Shown here: piece by piece, positions 36,046 to 45,440 of the stretch
How the letters are laid out: every line of letters starts with the position of its first letter
Position numbering within the stretch: position 1 is the stretch's first letter
Source: an uncultured Caulobacteraceae bacterium
Lineage (GTDB): Bacteria; Pseudomonadota; Alphaproteobacteria; Caulobacterales; Caulobacteraceae
Assembly (NCBI GenBank): GCA_937138625.1
Contig: CAKZPF010000006.1
Span: 62,001 to 126,000, forward strand
Direction of reading: 5' to 3'
Length of the DNA stretch: 64,000 nt
Position numbers and translations under genes: made by a program
The notes under the pieces: generated by a model
Seen by the model: the letters and a program-made list of their open reading frames with translations, nothing else
Told to the model about the DNA's origin: nothing
The model's database searches: none

Positions 36046-36465
36046 TCAATCATTAAGGTCGTCAGCAGCCGAGGCAGACAAAGCCCGCTTCGACAACGGC
36101 TCATCGGACGCAACGCGCCTCGCGACCTGATCGATAAAAAACTCGAACCGGCGCTGGCCGAGCAGCTGGGCGGCGTCACGTTCGGCTTCTGGAATCGGGT
36201 CCGTCCGGGTCAGCCAGTAGAGGACGAACTGGCCGAGGGTTTCGAGGCAGAGCGCTAGGTCCCGCTCCATGGCGTTCTGACGTTTCTCGATCCGGTCGAG
36301 GCGCTGCAGGAGGAGATCGTCCCGAGCCGCATTGCGCTCCGGGTCGAGATAGGCCCTCAGCGCATCTTCCATGATTGCGGATTTCGTCGCGCCGGGCGCG
36401 AGCACCATCTCTTCAAGTATGCGATGCATCTCATGGGAGAGGCGGATGTTGACGCGTGGCTTCAT
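36046..36465 (-). CDS. CopG/ribbon-helix-helix regulator of the transfer region
   Basis: A 139-residue protein. Its N-terminus, PRVNIRLSHEMHRILEEMVL followed by TKSAIMEDALRAYL, is a ribbon-helix-helix DNA-binding domain; the rest is a helical region with LQRLDRIEKRQNAMERDL and a hydrophobic YWLTRTDPIPEAERDAAQLLG part. Proteins of this type lie between traG and trbB in alphaproteobacterial ICEs and presumably regulate transfer genes. 2 bp separate it from the traG stop. Confidence 0.85.
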   Translation of the reverse strand: MKPRVNIRLSHEMHRILEEMVLAPGATKSAIMEDALRAYLDPERNAARDDLLLQRLDRIEKRQNAMERDLALCLETLGQFVLYWLTRTDPIPEAERDAAQLLGQRRFEFFIDQVARRVASDEPLSKRALSASAADDLND

Positions 36466-36467
36466 GG

Positions 36468-38429
36468 TCAGAATTTCGGAAAGAAGTCGCCATCCGCGCG
36501 GTCCATGCCAAGGGCGCGCTGGGCGGGTTTCAGCGTCTTGACGGCCAGATCATCCAGATCGCCCTCTCTTGCTTCCTGTTGAGGCTCTTGTTCTGGCTCC
36601 GGAGTGTCGCGCTCCGGCGGATCGAGGTTAGGCGTCTCGCTGTGTTGCAGTCCGCCTTCGTCAGAGCCAGAATCTTTGTCCGCCAACGGAAGTACTGCCC
36701 TGCTTGGCAGAACGCCATCCCAGTCATGACCCCGCCTTTCGGGGAGGACCGGATCGACGGGCGGCGGCAGAACCCGCGAGGTGAAGTTGCGGTCTTCGAA
36801 ATAGCGAAGCTTTTTCGCCTTCAATGGCCGCGCGCCGGAGACCATGACGAGTTCTTCGTCAGGGGGCAGCTGCATCACCTCACCCGGTGTCAGGAGCGGC
36901 CTTTGGGTTTCCTGGGCCGAGACCATGACATGGGAGAGCCAGGGCGCGAGGCGATGGCCGGCATAGTTGCGCTGGGCGCGTTGCTGCGTGGTTGTTCCGA
37001 GAGCGTCGGAAATCCGCTTGGCGGTGCGCTCGTCATTGGTCGCAAAGGCGATGCGCACATGACAATTGTCGAGGATCGCATTGTTCGGCCCATAGGCCTT
37101 TTCGATCTGGTTCAGGGACTGGGCGATGAGATAGGCCCGCATGCCATAGCCCGCCATGAAGGCAAGCGCGCTCTCGAAGAAGTCGAGCCGTCCCAGCGCC
37201 GGAAACTCATCCAGCATCATCAACACCTTGTGGCGGCGCTCACCCTTTCTGGGCAGCTCCTCTGTTAGCCTGCGTCCGATCTGATTGAGGATCAGGCGTA
37301 CCAGAGGCTTGGTCCGGGATATGTCGGAGGGCGGAATGACCAGATAGAGCGAGCATGGGTGTTTCCCCTCGATGAGGTCTGCAATCCGCCAGTCACTGGC
37401 GCTGGTGGCGCGGGCGATGACCGGGTCGCGGTACAGCCCCAGAAAACTCATGGCGGTGGAGAGAACGCCGGATCGCTCATTCTCAGACTTGTTCAGGAGT
37501 TCCCGCGCCGCCTGCGCCACGACGGGATGCACCGCGCTGCCGAGATGCGGGGAGTTCATCATCGCCGAGAGGGTCGCCTCGAAGCTGCGCTCCGGATCGG
37601 ACAGGAACCTCGCGCAACCGGCCAGCGTCTTGTCTTCTTCGGCATAGAGCACGTGCAGGATGACGCCTACCAACAGGGCGTGCCCGGTCTTCTCCCAGTG
37701 GTTGCGGCGCTCCAGCGAGCCTTCCGGGTCGACCAGGATGTCAGCGATGTTCTGGACATCGCGCACTTCATTGTCGCCCCGCCGCACTTCGCTCAGGGGA
37801 TTGAACCTGACGGAATCGGCATGGGTCGGTTCAAAGCGCAGGCAGTGGGAGAAGCGCGATCGCCAGCCGGAGGTCAGATCCCAGTTCTCTCCCTTGATGT
37901 CGTGAATGACTGCGCTGCCGGTCCAGCCGAGAAGGGTCGGCACGACAAGACCAACGCCTTTGCCGGAGCGGGTAGGCGCAAAGGCCATGACGTGTTCGGG
38001 GCCGTCATGGCGCAGATAGGCCTTCTTCCAGCGCCCGAGAAACACACCGTCTTCGACCAGCAGTCCTGCTTTGCTCACATCGCGCGCGCTTGCCCATCGG
38101 GCGGAGCCATAGGTGGTCAGATGCTTCTTCGATCTGGCCCGCAGCAGCGAGCCGATCACGGCGACCACCGCGCCCAGAAACCCGCCACCCGCCGCCATCA
38201 ATCCGCCGCGCGCAAACACGCCCGGCGCATAGGCTTCGTAGGCGTACCACCACTGGAACAGACGCCAGGGGCGATAGATGGGCGTATCGCCAAGCATGAA
38301 CCAGGGTCGCCCAAGCCCTGGCTGGTAGCCAAGCGCCCCTGCGGTCCACTGGGTCGCGCCCCACATCGAGAACAGGATGATCAGGCAGACCAGACAGAAG
38401 GTGCCGATAAGAACTTTAGTGCCGGTCAT
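36468..38429 (-). CDS. traG: type IV coupling protein TraG (VirD4-like)
   Basis: A 653-residue ATPase with two N-terminal membrane helices, Walker A FAPTRSGKGVGLVVPTLLG (about 160-178), a VirD4-type Walker B LMMLDEFPALGRLDF and the YLIAQSLNQIEKAYG motif. It links the relaxosome to the secretion channel. ATG 38429 has GGAG at 6 nt. No relaxase gene lies next to it, although one would be expected. Confidence 0.94.
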   Translation of the reverse strand: MTGTKVLIGTFCLVCLIILFSMWGATQWTAGALGYQPGLGRPWFMLGDTPIYRPWRLFQWWYAYEAYAPGVFARGGLMAAGGGFLGAVVAVIGSLLRARSKKHLTTYGSARWASARDVSKAGLLVEDGVFLGRWKKAYLRHDGPEHVMAFAPTRSGKGVGLVVPTLLGWTGSAVIHDIKGENWDLTSGWRSRFSHCLRFEPTHADSVRFNPLSEVRRGDNEVRDVQNIADILVDPEGSLERRNHWEKTGHALLVGVILHVLYAEEDKTLAGCARFLSDPERSFEATLSAMMNSPHLGSAVHPVVAQAARELLNKSENERSGVLSTAMSFLGLYRDPVIARATSASDWRIADLIEGKHPCSLYLVIPPSDISRTKPLVRLILNQIGRRLTEELPRKGERRHKVLMMLDEFPALGRLDFFESALAFMAGYGMRAYLIAQSLNQIEKAYGPNNAILDNCHVRIAFATNDERTAKRISDALGTTTQQRAQRNYAGHRLAPWLSHVMVSAQETQRPLLTPGEVMQLPPDEELVMVSGARPLKAKKLRYFEDRNFTSRVLPPPVDPVLPERRGHDWDGVLPSRAVLPLADKDSGSDEGGLQHSETPNLDPPERDTPEPEQEPQQEAREGDLDDLAVKTLKPAQRALGMDRADGDFFPKF

Positions 38430-38528
38430 GAACTGCTCCGAACAGACAAGGGGAGCGCTCAAGGATCAGGCAAAGAGGACCGTTCGCCCAGAAGGGAAAG
38501 GCGCAAGAGTTCGCAAGGTGCAACCAAT

Positions 38529-39245
38529 TCAGGCCATAAGCCGTTCGAGTTTGGATTTCCGCTTTTCCCAGTCTGGCATCACTCTCACGAGAAGATCGAA
38601 AAAATCAGGACCATGATGCGGATGGATCATGTGGCAGAGCTCATGGGTTATCACATAGTCGATAGCATCGACTGGTGCTTCGATGAGGCGCGTGTTCAGG
38701 ATCAGACGACCGGCCGACGACATCGAGCCCCAGCGCTGGCTGAGCTTGCGCACGATCAACGCCTTTGGATTGACTGCGTCAGGAGAGGCAAACCGCTCGC
38801 GGTTTAGCTACAAACGCTCCTCAAACTTGATCTTCGCCCGTTGCCGATACCAAACCTGGACCATATCGCGGATATGATTGTTGGTTCGAGGGCGGACCGT
38901 CTCGATATCGATGTAACCACGGTAGAGACTAACCCGGTCTATGAGGCCAGGTCTGACCTTCAGTCGGTATTGTCGTCCGAGATACAAGTGCGTTTCACCG
39001 GCGATAAACTGGCGCTCAGGAGTTCTTGGCAGGAACTGTCGGAAAAAGGCCTGCTGCTTTAGGATCCAGGCCGCGCGTTTCCGCACCTTTGCATCGATGT
39101 CTTCCGCTGCGGCGCATTGAGGAGCCGCGATGGAAACGCTCAAGTCTGGTTCGACGGCGATTTCGAGGGTTCTCCTGTCCCTCCGATCCACGGCAAACAC
39201 AATTCTGTGGGAACCGTAGTCAATCTGGCGCAACTCGACGCTCAT
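38529..39245 (-). pseudogene. YgjP-like M48/SprT-type metallopeptidase with in-frame TAG
   Basis: Two pieces in one frame. 39245-38811 encodes the N-terminal part up to KFEERL; TAG at 38810-38808 interrupts; then LNRERFASPDA leads into 38759-38529, containing the zinc motif HELCHMIHPHHGPDFF (HExxH plus a downstream His). Joined, they make the normal YgjP/DUF45 protein of about 238 residues, a family frequently encoded next to type I restriction genes. CAG to TAG is the simplest explanation. It overlaps the 3' end of the hsdR fragment by 4 nt, so it belonged to that operon. Confidence 0.85.
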
Positions 39246-41278
39246 CCAGGAAACCGGGCACGTGCCAGCTTCATCAGATCCAGTTCCAGTGTATCCAGCG
39301 TCTCCACATCAAGTGCGACGTCCTTCTGGTCTCTCAGCACATCGAAGAAATGGTCATCAATCGCATTTCGCAGCTGGTTCTGCGCGACCTCGTTGGACCA
39401 GATGTCGACAATATGATGCGCTCTGACGATCCCGATGAGGTCGAGCGCGACCTCGGCTGTGTCCGTTTCATCGAGCGCGGTCCCGTCCCTGCGAACAAGT
39501 TTTGATTCCAGGACGCCGAAAAAAGCTTGCCCGTCATCATTGCCTCTAAGCGCCTCCGGCACACGGCGTCCGCGATCCTTGGACGCGACCTTCTGGGCAA
39601 GGTCCATCACGCTGTTGAGGTAATCCCGTTCAGACAGACGCCGCGCACGGTAGTCCCTGATCGTCTCTTCCAGAAGCGCAGAGAATTTCGCGTAGAAGCT
39701 CGGGTCCTCATCCATGCGCTCCGTCAGCGTGCGTCTTGTGGCGCTGGCGATCCGGTCTGCTTTGGAGGCGTCGGTGACACCGGCTTCCTCCACAACCGCC
39801 TGGAGAGCTTTCGGGTCGTTGATATTGACGACTTCGATGATTGTTTCGGCTGGCATGGCGATGACATGGTCATCGAGCAGCTTCTGAATCTTGGGTTCGA
39901 ACTCCTTGACGTCGACTGTTTCCTGATAGCGCAACTGCACCGATCTGCGCAGCTCAGAGAAGCGCTTCCAGTCCTGCTTCATCTTGTCGAGTGTTTCGGG
40001 CGCGAACACGTCCAGAGCCTTGTCAGACGACATCGCGATGTGCAGGCAGCGGCCAAAGGCCCGGAACCTCGCATAGAAATCCTGGCGTACCGCTTCATCG
40101 CCGAGGAATTGCTCGAACGCCTCCATATCCTTCTTGTTGGCCACTGGCTTGAACAGGTCCCAGAGCTGGTCATGCAGTTGTGGCAGGCGACGGATCTCTT
40201 CTTTGAAGTCGTGAACTGTTCCGGCGAGATCGGCGTCGTCATAGCCTTCAAATGCCGTGTACGTTGTGAGTGCCTTGTCGAGCTCGCCGAGCAATCCCTC
40301 ATAGTCGATGATGAACCCGAACTGCTTCTCGGTGTCGCCATCCTCGAAGAGCCGGTTCACCCTCGCAATAGCCTGTAGGAGGTTATGCTCTCGCAGCGAC
40401 TTGCAGACATAGAGAACAGTGTTCCGAGGTGCATCAAAGCCGGTCAGGAGCTTCGAGACGACAATCAGAATCTCCGGGTCGCCGGAACCCTTAAAGGCCT
40501 CGATGATGTCGCGGTTGTACGCGTCTTCGCTTTTGTAGCGGGCCATCATCAAGGACCAGAAGCGCCGCACGAGGTCTTTGGACTCAACGTCCACTTCCTC
40601 ATTGCCTTCGTTTTCATCGGGCGGCGAAATAATGATCTCGCTGGTCACGTGACCGATCTCGTCGAGCACTTCCTTGAACCGGACAGCCGCAGCTTTTGAC
40701 GGCGCGACGAGTTGCGCCTTGAAGCCTGTCCCCTGCCAGTGCTGGCGATAATGCTCGGAAATGTCGAACGCTTTGGCCCGGATCGCTTGTCCAGTTTTCG
40801 ACAGCGCATCCATGCGGGAAAATTTGCGTTTTAGGTCAGCTTTCTGCTGGTCGGTAAGGCCCTCGGAAATCTTGTCGAACCAGGTGTCGATCACCGCGCC
40901 CGTGATCTGCTGATCGACGAGCCGACCTTCATAGAGCAGCGGAACGACCGCGCCATCAGCTACCGCTTCATCGATCTTATAGTGATGGATGAGACCGCCG
41001 AACGTCTTAAGCGTGTTCTTGTCCTTCTTCAGGAGCGGCGTGCCCGTGAAGCCGAGATAGCAGGCCTTGGGCAGGAGCCGGCGCATCTTCATCGCAAACT
41101 GGCTATGCCCGCCATAGCGGCCGGTCTGCGTGCGATGGCTTTCATCGATCAGCACAAACAGATTGTCGTCTTCGTCCGGCTCGTCACCATGGCGAAGCGC
41201 GGTGTCGAACTTGTTGATAATGGTCGTGATGAGCGGCGTTCGTGCACGGATCAGTGAAAGGAGGTCTGAGCCGCTGGT
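39242..41278 (-). pseudogene. hsdR: type I restriction HsdR, 3' two-thirds only
   Basis: From TSGSDLLSLIRARTPLITTI onward the frame reads as the helicase and C-terminal part of HsdR: the DEAH-like motif LIDESHRTQTGRYG, GFTGTPLL, KLLTGFDAPR and the motif VI region QAIARVNRLF. The N-terminal PD-(D/E)xK nuclease domain and Walker A are missing; at 41278 the frame passes into parB-derived sequence. No hsdM or hsdS exists in the window. The fragment cannot cut or translocate DNA, but the remaining frame (about 680 codons) has no internal stop, so the deletion may be recent. Confidence 0.85.
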
Positions 41279-41300
41279 CATGGCGTGGGCCGCCATCAGG

Positions 41301-42347
41301 CGCTGCGCCATGGCGATGAAGGAGGATGTACTCCGCCAGCGGACCGGACATTTCCGGTTTGACGGGCGCTGCGGACGCATCGTCCTGAGCAGATTTCGCC
41401 TTCTCCTGCCGCCGCGCCTCGGCTTGGCTGACGTAGCCTTCATGGAAGGTCACAGTGCCGTCATGGCGAAGCTCGACATAGACCTCGCCGCCTTGGCGTT
41501 TGGTGCGCGTCTGATGATCCCAGCGATGGAAAAACGCGCCTCGCTCAAGGCAGACAACGTCCTTCCAGCCGCCTGCAATGTAAGCCTCGATGCGCTGCGC
41601 CACGGCGGTGGACTGCGCCTTCCAGAAGGCTTCGGGATCGTTGAACACGCCATGTTCGCCAAACAGGTCAGCGGTGATCTGGCCGTCATAGTCGGCGATG
41701 TCGAACAGGGCCTTGTCAGTGGTGATCAACGCTCCGCCAGTGATCCAAGCCTTGCAGTTCCTGCCTCGCGGTGCGCGTTCGTCCTCGCTCGCGTAAAGCC
41801 GCAGCCACTCGGCCTGCTGCTCCTCCGTGGCGAGCGTCAAGGCGCGGATCGTCTCGCGGTCGATCTCCTCCTCGGCGTAGAGTTTGCGGATCGGCTCACT
41901 GAGCGAGGCGAGCGCCAGAACGCGCCGCACCAGAAGCTCGGTCACACCAAAGAAAGCGGCAATCTCGTCGACGCTGCGCCCCTCATCGTGAAGCCGCTTG
42001 AAGGCGGTGTACTGCTCCATTTCCGAGGCTGGCAGGCGTCCGACATTCTCGATGACGGATGCTGCGATGGCGCTCGCGGCGTCTTCCTCGGCCATGATCG
42101 CGCAAGGCACTTGCGGCGTTTGTCCCGTTTCCTTCTCGATCTCTTTCAGGGCGAAGTAGCGCCGCCGTCCGGCGACGACGCCATAATGATCGCCTTCCTT
42201 GCGCACCAAGAGCGTCTGGCGGATTCCGCTCTCGCGGATCGATGGCAGGATGTCGGACACGTCCGGCTTCTTGCGGCTGTGGCGCATATTGAGTCGGGAA
42301 ATCCGAAGCTCGGACAGAGGGATGGATTTGAGAACGGGCTGGGCCAT
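41301..42347 (-). pseudogene. ParB-family protein, truncated at the 3' end
   Basis: The N-terminal ParB/Spo0J domain (LSELRISRLNMRHSRKKPDV, then VVAGRRRYFAL) and helix-turn-helix (VDEIAAFFGVTELLVRRVLAL) are intact, preceded by an AGGAG ribosome site. Homology-like sequence ends around GPLAEYILLHRHGAA (near 41301). The shifted frame over 41279-41300 (AQRLMAAHAM) still resembles a ParB C-terminus, then passes into hsdR. The frame itself runs on to 41184 as nonsense. Such long ParB-like proteins are typical ICE accessory genes; this one has lost its C-terminal half. Confidence 0.8.
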
Positions 42348-42395
42348 GATCTGGCTCCTTGTTGATTGATTGGCTTGTGGATTGGGGGCGCGCCG

Positions 42396-42872
42396 TCAGG
42401 CGCGCGCCCCGCTGGTTTCCAGCGCCGCACAAAGGCGGCGAGCGGCGGCGTGGCCTGCGTCCAGCGCTTCGGGCAGAAGCTCCTCTGCGACCTCGGTCAG
42501 GTAGGCATTGTCGCTATCGGGATAGTTCGCCTCGATGCCCCAAAGGCTCGCCGCATGGGCGTCCAAGGTGACGCCTTCCAGCGCGACTGACAGAACTATT
42601 CCGCAATAGAACCATTCATCCTTGTGCCACGCCTCCATGACGGCTTCGGCCTTGGCCTGCGCCTCGGCAAAGCGTTGCCTGTGATTTGGTCCGGGACCGA
42701 TAAATCCCGGCGCGTCCTTGTAGAGCGATGGCCAGAATCCGTCCTGGCGCTGGTCCGGTGCATCAGGACAATCATCGCGCACAATGCGCGCGATGATCTC
42801 GAAGCCTTGGGCCTCGCAACTGATGCTGTCGCCTTCGCAGACGAAGTCAGAAAATCGTTCCGTGAACGTCAT
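42396..42872 (-). CDS. hypothetical ICE accessory protein
   Basis: A 158-residue acidic protein starting at ATG 42872 (MTFTERFSDFVCEGDSISCE). It is encoded between the small cysteine protein and parB, in the position of a conserved hypothetical protein of alphaproteobacterial ICEs. Contains GIVLSVALEGVTLDAHAASL and a helical C-terminus. No function is known. The start overlaps the stop of the upstream gene by 4 nt, so it is translated in the ardA operon. Confidence 0.75.
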   Translation of the reverse strand: MTFTERFSDFVCEGDSISCEAQGFEIIARIVRDDCPDAPDQRQDGFWPSLYKDAPGFIGPGPNHRQRFAEAQAKAEAVMEAWHKDEWFYCGIVLSVALEGVTLDAHAASLWGIEANYPDSDNAYLTEVAEELLPEALDAGHAAARRLCAALETSGARA

Positions 42873-43087
42873 TGCGCGCCCTCCTTGAAGAGTCCGGCAA
42901 TGGCGATCCAGTGCGGGCCATAGACGGCGTGCTCGCCGCATTCGTCGCATGGATAGGCGCTCGCATCGGGTTCGCAGCATCCGCGCGGGGCGCGGCAGGC
43001 AAGGCAGAAGCCTTCCTGCCAGTCGTCGGCTTGCTCAAGTTCTTCCACGGTGAAACGATAGCGGGTGGTTTCGGGAGTCATGTCCAA
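42869..43087 (-). CDS. small cysteine-rich (zinc-binding?) protein
   Basis: A 72-residue protein with FCLACRAPRGCCEPD and YPCDECGEHAVYG, giving CxxC-like pairs that could hold one or two zinc ions. It lies 8 bp after ardA and overlaps the next gene by 4 nt. Small proteins of this kind are common in the ardA-parB segment of such elements; the function is unknown. Confidence 0.75.
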   Translation of the reverse strand: MDMTPETTRYRFTVEELEQADDWQEGFCLACRAPRGCCEPDASAYPCDECGEHAVYGPHWIAIAGLFKEGAQ

Positions 43088-43095
43088 GCCCTCCC

Positions 43096-43662
43096 TTACC
43101 GCGACCAGAAAATGTGGACTTCATCAAAGCCGGTCTGGAACACCATGATCTCGCCATTCAGCGCCATGTCGCGGGCAAGCGCCTGCCAGTCGATATAGTA
43201 GCGAAGGCTTTCGGGAATCTCGGTGCCGGTGTCCTCGTGCAGGCTCTCGGCGAAGTCTGCGGCGCTGCGATATTCGCCCGCATAGTCCTCAAAGGCGGCG
43301 CGGGCCTCGGCGAGGTCGTCGCCGAAATGCTCAAGCAATTTGCCGCCAAGCTCGCCATGTTCCTCAATGAAATCGGCAAGCTCGCACACGGTTTCGAAGC
43401 TCGCATATTCGGAAAGGTTCGCACCCTCGAAGCCTTCGTAATCGTGGATCGCCCATTCCTCGGCGTCGGGTTCGGGCGATGCCGCCAGCATGGCGCGAAC
43501 CTGTTCCCAAATCTCGTCGGGGGTGGTCGCGTTGATCCATCGGCCATGCAGGCAGCCATTATTGTAGGCTGCAAGGCAGGCCACGTAGATGCGCGGTCTC
43601 TCCGCTCGCGCGGGTACAGCGCTGGCTGCAAGAGGTGCAGCGGTTGCGAGTTGGTCAGTCAT
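43096..43662 (-). CDS. ardA: antirestriction protein ArdA
   Basis: A 188-residue, strongly acidic protein. RIYVACLAAYNNGCLHGRWI is the ArdA N-terminal signature, and the EEWAIHDYEGFEG, FADFIEEHGELG and DFAESLHEDTG segments follow. ArdA dimers mimic bent DNA and block type I restriction-modification enzymes, protecting incoming element DNA. Its presence beside an hsdR remnant fits an element that once carried both. A very large inverted repeat lies immediately upstream (43693-43864), a place where ssDNA-dependent promoters are known in plasmid leading regions. Confidence 0.92.
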   Translation of the reverse strand: MTDQLATAAPLAASAVPARAERPRIYVACLAAYNNGCLHGRWINATTPDEIWEQVRAMLAASPEPDAEEWAIHDYEGFEGANLSEYASFETVCELADFIEEHGELGGKLLEHFGDDLAEARAAFEDYAGEYRSAADFAESLHEDTGTEIPESLRYYIDWQALARDMALNGEIMVFQTGFDEVHIFWSR

Positions 43663-43692
43663 GTCAGTCTCCTTCCCCGCCCGCGTTCTTTT

Positions 43693-43864
43693 CCCGACAG
43701 TCGGGTGGGCGGCGAGGAGGTGCTCAGCCAGAGCGCACCAGGGCGCCGCGCAAGGGGAAGCTGTAGGTATGACGCCTAAAGACGTTCAGAGACGACGCAG
43801 TCCCGCCCCCTTGCGCGGCGACCGCGCTCTGGCAGACGCACCGTCCGCCCACCTGACTGATGGG
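43693..43864. promoter_or_regulatory. large imperfect inverted repeat upstream of ardA
   Basis: Left arm 43693-43757 and right arm 43807-43864 share, in order, a 20-nt block (17 matches, CCCGACAGTCGGGTGGGCGG), a perfect 10-nt block (GCCAGAGCGC) and a perfect 13-nt block (GCCGCGCAAGGGG), with small bulges, around a 49-nt loop. It begins 30 bp upstream of ardA. It could fold into a long hairpin when single-stranded and act as an ssDNA promoter, an origin of transfer, or a strong regulatory structure. No gene lies in 43663-43906. Confidence 0.7.
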
Positions 43865-43906
43865 AACAGATATTGAGGCGGAGGGAGACTGGGGTGGCGA
43901 TTGGAT

Positions 43907-44754
43907 CTATGGTGCTGTCGCCGAAGCGATCCACGCGGCTGCGGGCATGGTCACCCGTCCGTCTTTGTCGATGTGCGCAGCAAGCCGGTTTGCCAACAAG
44001 TCCTCGACGTGGGACAGATCGATACCGGCCTCCGCGACCAATCTTGCCGTAGGTCCAAGCTCGACCATGAAGCTTGCTGCCTCTGCGACAGTATCCCCAG
44101 GGATAGTAATTCGACCAAGCCAGGGTTGAATGCTGATCCCTTTCCAGCCCGCTTCTTTAAGCATCGTCGCCACATAATCCTTATTGGCGAAGGCAAACGG
44201 CCCGGGCGCTCCCGGCGAGGGTTGCGCTGGCGGCTCTGGTAAAAGCGGGATGGCCGCTTCAAGAGGCGCACGTGCCCAGTCATTGTCGTTGAGGGATTGC
44301 CAGCAGACGAAGGTCATCCGACCTTCAGGTCTTAGACTATCTCGGAGATTGGCGAAGGCGGCGACAGGGTCATCGAAGAACATGACGCCGAACCGCGAGA
44401 TCAAAGCATCGATAGGTCGCTTGGGCCGGAAGACAGAGGCGTCGGCCTCTTCAAACGAGGCGGGAGAGCATCACGTTCGGCCGCTCGGCGGTCGGCAAGC
44501 GAGAGCAAGGGCCTGGACACATCGACCCCGAGCGCGCCGTGTCGATCACCGACCTGAAAGGCGGCTTTTAGGGTGAGCGCCCCCGCGCCGCAGCCGACGT
44601 CGAGGACATACTCGTCCTCCTTCAAGGAAGCTGCTTGGAGAACGGCATCGGCGAAAGGCTCGAGCAAGGCATCGAGCCGGTCCGCTTGGCGCACCCATTT
44701 TTGGCCCACCTCGCCATTCCAATAATCGATCTGCTCGGAATTTTTGATCGCCAT
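43907..44754 (-). pseudogene. class I SAM-dependent methyltransferase with frameshift
   Basis: The first part (44754 down to about 44470) has DYWNGEVGQKWV and the SAM-binding VLDVGCGAGALTLKAA; after about ALP the frame is lost. The adjacent frame then continues ASFEEADASVFRPKR and SRFGVMFFDDPVAAFANLRD to the stop at 43907. Adding one G in the CTCCCGCC stretch near 44470 restores a normal methyltransferase of about 280 residues, so a 1-nt deletion (or a homopolymer sequencing error) is likely. It is the last gene of the minus-strand sulfur-transport operon. Confidence 0.8.
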
Positions 44755-44973
44755 CTACTGCGGCCTGCATGTGCGCAGTCCAAAGATCCGGTAGAGCGGA
44801 CAGAATTTGATCATGCTGGTGCCAAGCATGATGACGCCGACGGCGACCAGCGCGATCCGCTCCCAGCCCCAACCGCCTGCAGCGGCGATTGGACCGACAA
44901 AGACAAACGCAAGGGCGGCAATTCCTATAAGTACGCGTAGCACGCGATCTATGGTTCCGACATTGGCAGACAT
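44755..44973 (-). CDS. DUF2892 (YgaP-like) membrane protein
   Basis: A 72-residue protein, MSANVGTIDRVLRVLIGIAAL, with two membrane helices and a conserved ending MIKFCPLYRIFGLRTC. DUF2892 forms the membrane part of the rhodanese YgaP and occurs alone in sulfide-oxidation clusters. A Met at 44973 is preceded by GAGAGGAAG; an earlier start at 45009 lies inside the YeeE gene. Its place between YeeE/YedE and the methyltransferase supports a role in sulfur handling. Confidence 0.8.
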   Translation of the reverse strand: MSANVGTIDRVLRVLIGIAALAFVFVGPIAAAGGWGWERIALVAVGVIMLGTSMIKFCPLYRIFGLRTCRPQ

Positions 44974-45005
44974 GGTGCTTCCTCTCCTGATTGATCTGAT
45001 TGTGT

Positions 45006-45437
45006 TCACGCAGCTTTTGGGCGCGGCGTCATGCGGTCGACGACTTCAAAGGCCGACATTCCAGCGCCCATCGCCGCCAGAAAAACGAGGGCGGGCGCCC
45101 CGAAGGTCAGTGCAGAGATTGCTGGTCCGGGGCAAAGTCCAACAAGACCCCAGCCGATGCCGAACAAGACGGCACCGAGGGCAAGTCGCGTGTCGATCTG
45201 GCGGTTACCCGGCACTTGAAAACGCTCAGCGAAGACCGGCTTCTGCCTCGTCCAGGCGAGGCGATATCCGATCGCAGTCACGATAAGCGCGCCGCCCATC
45301 ACGAACGCAAGCGATGGGTCCCAATTGCCGAACAGGTCCAGAAACGCCACTACCTTGGCAGGGTTGACCATTTCGCTGATCGTCAGGCCAAGGCCAAAAA
45401 TCAGTCCAGCGAATAAAGCTGCTATGTTGCGGCCCAT
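45006..45437 (-). CDS. YeeE/YedE-family sulfur transporter half (DUF6691, PmpB-like)
   Basis: A 143-residue membrane protein with about four helices and the motifs GLGLTISEMVNPAKVVAFL and GWGLVGLCPGPAIS, which contain the conserved Cys of the family. The family imports thiosulfate or other sulfur compounds or moves sulfane sulfur across the membrane. It works as a pair with the preceding gene (gap 3 bp). Such pairs are usual members of the BigR regulon. Confidence 0.88.
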   Translation of the reverse strand: MGRNIAALFAGLIFGLGLTISEMVNPAKVVAFLDLFGNWDPSLAFVMGGALIVTAIGYRLAWTRQKPVFAERFQVPGNRQIDTRLALGAVLFGIGWGLVGLCPGPAISALTFGAPALVFLAAMGAGMSAFEVVDRMTPRPKAA

Positions 45438-45440
45438 GAC

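Noticed and set aside
37359-38807. 482-codon open frame on the + strand
   Set aside because: It is antisense to traG, whose motifs and operon context are clear; the translation is rich in His, Arg and Gly and has no domain.
41130-42365. 411-codon + strand frame
   Set aside because: Antisense to parB and the parB-hsdR junction; no domain recognised.
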